Below are positions 61,520 to 64,000 of a stretch of DNA of 64,000 nucleotides, in pieces. The notes below the pieces were generated by a model. That model did not search any database, had not been told where the DNA came from, and saw only the letters and a program-made list of their open reading frames with translations. This DNA comes from Cupriavidus taiwanensis (lineage in GTDB: Bacteria; Pseudomonadota; Gammaproteobacteria; Burkholderiales; Burkholderiaceae), in NCBI RefSeq assembly GCF_900250075.1, contig NZ_LT977071.1, forward strand, positions 1,129,261-1,193,260, read 5' to 3'. The position numbers and the translations under genes are program-made. Each line of letters opens with the position of its first letter. The stretch's first letter is position 1.

Positions 61520-64000
61520 TCAGACCAGGATCTGTTGGTTGGCCAGCAAGGTCTCCAGGTTGGTGGTCACGTTGTTCAGCGTCACCAGCGTCTGTGCGCT
61601 GTAGTCCGTGCCGGCGCCGTCGCGGTCGATGGTGATCACGGTGTCGGCGCCCTGCTGCGTGGCGCTGAGGTACTGGCCGATGTTGTCGCCCGCATCGATG
61701 GTGGCCACGCCATTCTGGTAGTGGGCGGGGCCGTTGGCGTCGGCTGCGTAGCCGACCAGCAGCGCGGACACATCGAGTACGTCGTTGCCGGCCTGCCCCG
61801 GCGCGGTGCCCACGGTGAAATCCGTGATCACGTCCGCGCCGTTGCCGCCGGTGCCGTCGTTGGCACGGGCCTCCCACAGGAACACGTCGGTGCCGGGGCC
61901 GCCGCTCATGGTGTCGTTGCCGGCGCCGCCGATGATCACGTCGTTGCCGCCTTCGCCATTGAGCGTGTCATCGCCCGCGCCGCCGCGCACCAGGTCATTG
62001 CCGGCGCCGGCGTTGATGGTGTCGTTGCCGTCGTAGCCATAGAGGCGGTCGTTGCCAGTGCTGCCCGTGAGGGTATTGCCGGTGGCGTCACCTTCGATGA
62101 TCGCCGACGGCTGGCTTGCGCCGAGCAGGGTGTCCAGCACGCCGGCGCTGACAAGCTGGCTGCCGGTGGACGTGGTAGTCAGCCCCGTGGTGTCGGTCGC
62201 GGTGATCGTCATGGCGTCGAGAAGACTCAGGCTAACGCCCGCCAGGCCGCCTTCCAATGTGATCGAACCGAGCAGTTCGTTCAGGCTCAGGTTATCGATC
62301 GGCCCGCCGCCGACGGCGGAGATCGACAGCGTCGACGACGGGCCGATCACGCCCAGGATGCCCGGGTCGTTTACCACGCTGAAGGTCAGCCCCAGTTCGG
62401 CGGCCAACGCCAGGCTGGCGTTGAGCCGCTGCATGCCAACGCCCAGCAGGCCGCCATACTCGATTACCACGCTGTTGATGTTCTCGTTGTAGTCGCTGGC
62501 GGTGAAGAACTGCTGCGCACTCAGGTCGATCAGCCCCAGCAGGTTGGCATCGGCAATGCCGAGCAAGCCCCCGGCTTCATTCACGGCGGCCTCGGGCGCT
62601 GCCTGCTGCGCAACCGTGAAGTTCTGGGTGGTGACCGCGCCGATGTTGCCGGCACTGTCGGTCACGTGCGTGGTGATGGTGTAGGTGCCGTCCGCGAGCT
62701 GGCCCGGCGGAAACCATTGCCAGGTGTTGCCAGTGACCACGGCGTCGGTCCACGTGGCGCCGCCGTCGATGCTGACTTCCAGCCTCTCGTTGGCGGCCAG
62801 CGCCGCGCTGAGCGTGCCGCTGACGACGGGCGTGGTGTCGGCGGTGATCCAGTCGCCGGTGGCACCGGTGTCGTCGGTAAGCGCCGTGACCGCCACCGTG
62901 GCGGTCGGTGCGACGGTATCGACTGTCAGGTTGAAGGCGGCGGTCGGCGCGCTGGTGTTCCCTGCCGCATCGGTCGCGGTGGCGGTCAGCGCATAGGGAC
63001 CGTCGGTCAGCGGCGTGGTCGGGGTGAAGCTCCACGCCCCGGAGGTGGCATCGGCGACGGTGGTGCCGAGCAGCGTGGTGCCGTTGAAGATGCTGATGGT
63101 GCTGCCGGCATCGGCCGTGCCCGCCAGGGTCGGCGTGGAATCGTCGGTGCCGTCGCCCGAGGCCAGCGGGCTGGCGACCGGGTTGTCGTCGGTGACGCTG
63201 GTGATCGCGGGGACCGCCGGCGGCACGGCATCGATGGTCACCGTGGCGGGGCCACTGGTATTGCCGGCGGCATCGGTGGCGGTAACGCTGGCGAGCACCC
63301 CATCGGACAGCCCGCCGGCGGGTGAGTAGGTCCACGCGCCGGTGGTGGCATCGGCGGTGACGGTGCCCTCCGGGTTGCCGTCGCCGTCGAGGTCGATATT
63401 GACGGTGCTGCCGGCTTCGGCGGTGCCGGACAGGGTAGTGCCGTTGGCAACAGTGATGATCGGGTCAGCGGGTGCTGCCGTATCCACCGTCAGGTTGAAG
63501 GCGGCGGTCGGTGCGCTGATGTTCCCTGCCGCATCGGTAGCGGTGGCGGTGAGCGCGTACGGGCCATCGGTCAGCGGCGTGGTCGGGGTGAAGCTCCACG
63601 CGCCGGTGGTGGCATCGGCAACGGTGGTGCCGATCAGCGTGGCGCCGTTGAAGATGTTGATGGTGCTGCCGGGGTCGGCAGTGCCCGTCAGGGTCGGTGT
63701 GGTGTCGTTGGTGCTGTCGCCGGAAGCCAGCGGTGTGCTGACCGGGTTGTCGTCGGTGACGCTGGTGATTGCCGGGACCGCGGGCGGCACGGCGTCGATG
63801 GTCACCGTGGCGGGGCCGCTGGTATTGCCGGCGGCATCGGTGGCGGTCACGCTGGCAACCGCGCCATCGGGCAGGCCGCCGGCGGGCGAGTAGGTCCAGG
63901 CGCCGGTGGTGGCGTCGGCGGTGACGGTGCCCTCCGGGTTGCCATCGCCATCGAGGTCGATATCGACGGTGCTGCCGGCTTCGGCGGTGCCGGCCAGGGT
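61520..64000 (-). CDS. Large RTX/Ig-repeat adhesin, C-terminal part (continues past window edge)
   Basis: The gene enters from beyond 64000 and ends at 61520; 827 C-terminal residues are visible. Order toward the C-terminus: alternating Ig-like repeats of two kinds (one with GTAEAGSTVNIDLDGDGNPE, one with TSVTDDNPVASPLASGD), a further Ig-like domain, a unique region (VNEAGGLLGIADANLLGLID), RTX calcium-binding nonapeptides (GNDTINAGAGNDLVRGGAGD), and a type I secretion signal ending LETLLANQQILV. It is first in line with the exporter genes, as for LapA/BapA adhesins, and would act in biofilm attachment. An ATG at 63850 is internal, not the start. No LapG or LapD genes are visible. Confidence 0.93.
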   Translation of the reverse strand, partial: TLAGTAEAGSTVDIDLDGDGNPEGTVTADATTGAWTYSPAGGLPDGAVASVTATDAAGNTSGPATVTIDAVPPAVPAITSVTDDNPVSTPLASGDSTNDTTPTLTGTADPGSTINIFNGATLIGTTVADATTGAWSFTPTTPLTDGPYALTATATDAAGNISAPTAAFNLTVDTAAPADPIITVANGTTLSGTAEAGSTVNIDLDGDGNPEGTVTADATTGAWTYSPAGGLSDGVLASVTATDAAGNTSGPATVTIDAVPPAVPAITSVTDDNPVASPLASGDGTDDSTPTLAGTADAGSTISIFNGTTLLGTTVADATSGAWSFTPTTPLTDGPYALTATATDAAGNTSAPTAAFNLTVDTVAPTATVAVTALTDDTGATGDWITADTTPVVSGTLSAALAANERLEVSIDGGATWTDAVVTGNTWQWFPPGQLADGTYTITTHVTDSAGNIGAVTTQNFTVAQQAAPEAAVNEAGGLLGIADANLLGLIDLSAQQFFTASDYNENINSVVIEYGGLLGVGMQRLNASLALAAELGLTFSVVNDPGILGVIGPSSTLSISAVGGGPIDNLSLNELLGSITLEGGLAGVSLSLLDAMTITATDTTGLTTTSTGSQLVSAGVLDTLLGASQPSAIIEGDATGNTLTGSTGNDRLYGYDGNDTINAGAGNDLVRGGAGDDTLNGEGGNDVIIGGAGNDTMSGGPGTDVFLWEARANDGTGGNGADVITDFTVGTAPGQAGNDVLDVSALLVGYAADANGPAHYQNGVATIDAGDNIGQYLSATQQGADTVITIDRDGAGTDYSAQTLVTLNNVTTNLETLLANQQILV
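61876..62070 (-). repeat. RTX nonapeptide repeats in the adhesin
   Basis: About six units of the GGxGxDxUx type (LYGYDGNDT, NAGAGNDLV, RGGAGDDTL, NGEGGNDVI, IGGAGNDTM, SGGPGTDVF). These bind Ca2+ and fold only outside the cell, driving export through the type I channel. Confidence 0.9.
62925..64000 (-). repeat. 564-bp tandem repeat units in the adhesin gene
   Basis: The same sequence begins at 62925 and again at 63489, a period of 564 bp (188 codons). One full and one partial unit are visible and the array continues out of the window. Each unit encodes two Ig-like domains of different kinds. Differences between copies are single bases, indicating recent duplication or gene conversion. Confidence 0.9.

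Noticed and set aside
59558..63325. A 1255-codon plus-strand frame opposite the secretion and adhesin genes
   Set aside because: Low-complexity His/Arg/Gly/Val composition with no domain features, antisense to clear TolC, ABC and adhesin coding. Typical of GC-rich shadow frames.
61520..63850. Adhesin as a complete 776-residue protein starting at 63850
   Set aside because: The same frame and repeat pattern continue uninterrupted to the window edge, so this Met is internal.
62925..64000. CRISPR array
   Set aside because: Repeats are 564 bp, in frame, coding, without short spacers; they are adhesin domain repeats.

Overview
The window is GC-rich, densely coded bacterial DNA with short spacers and many overlapping start/stop codons. 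Gene content suggests a beta-proteobacterium of the Burkholderiaceae, most likely a Cupriavidus/Ralstonia-type organism. The pointers are a copSR-copABCD locus, hopanoid genes, a complete pel operon, CaiB/BaiF-type genes and several sulfonate-type ABC transporters. That placement is inferred from gene content and base composition, not from a marker gene. No rRNA, tRNA, insertion sequence, prophage or CRISPR array was recognised.

Layout. (1) 1-6.3 kb: a LysR regulator cut by the window edge, an SDR oxidoreductase, a MetQ-like periplasmic binding protein, a small membrane-anchored protein, a clsB-ybhN type phospholipid pair and metY. (2) 6.6-18.5 kb: a sulfur-scavenging region. A minus-strand operon (binding protein, two permeases, ATPase, TauD/TfdA dioxygenase, flavin-dependent monooxygenase) diverges from a SoxCD-like sulfite dehydrogenase. 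This is followed by a second TauD-like dioxygenase and a second ABC transporter. (3) 18.6-26.3 kb: a methyltransferase, a LysR DNA-binding-domain-only protein, an IclR regulator, a diguanylate cyclase, a CoA-transferase/citryl-CoA-lyase-like pair and a YegD-type Hsp70. (4) 26.4-30.5 kb: hopanoid genes hpnD-shc-hpnG and a cold-shock gene. (5) 31.4-44.5 kb: the complete pelABCDEFG exopolysaccharide operon, followed at 44.7-49.6 kb by a tightly overlapping response regulator / FecR-LysM protein / CHASE2 histidine kinase module. (6) 49.8-56.5 kb: copSR divergent from copABCD (periplasmic copper resistance). (7) 56.5-64 kb: a type I secretion apparatus (HlyD, ABC, TolC) preceded by a giant repeat-rich RTX adhesin gene that leaves the window.

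How it fits together. Regions 5 and 7 give the cell two biofilm matrix systems: Pel polysaccharide, gated by c-di-GMP through PelD, and a secreted adhesin. The sulfur region would import organosulfonates or sulfate esters, release sulfite in the cytoplasm by oxygenases, and oxidise sulfite in the periplasm, with metY able to assimilate sulfide.

Most interesting observation. A bipartite promoter-like element (CAATTGTTGnCA, then TAGCAT at the same distance) occurs upstream of pelA (31257-31296) and again at 49668-49707, just past the CHASE2 kinase gene. The second copy is followed within about 80 nt by a strong Rho-independent terminator whose loop is C-rich. This could be a small RNA co-regulated with, and possibly acting on, the pel mRNA. 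It is a hypothesis from sequence only.
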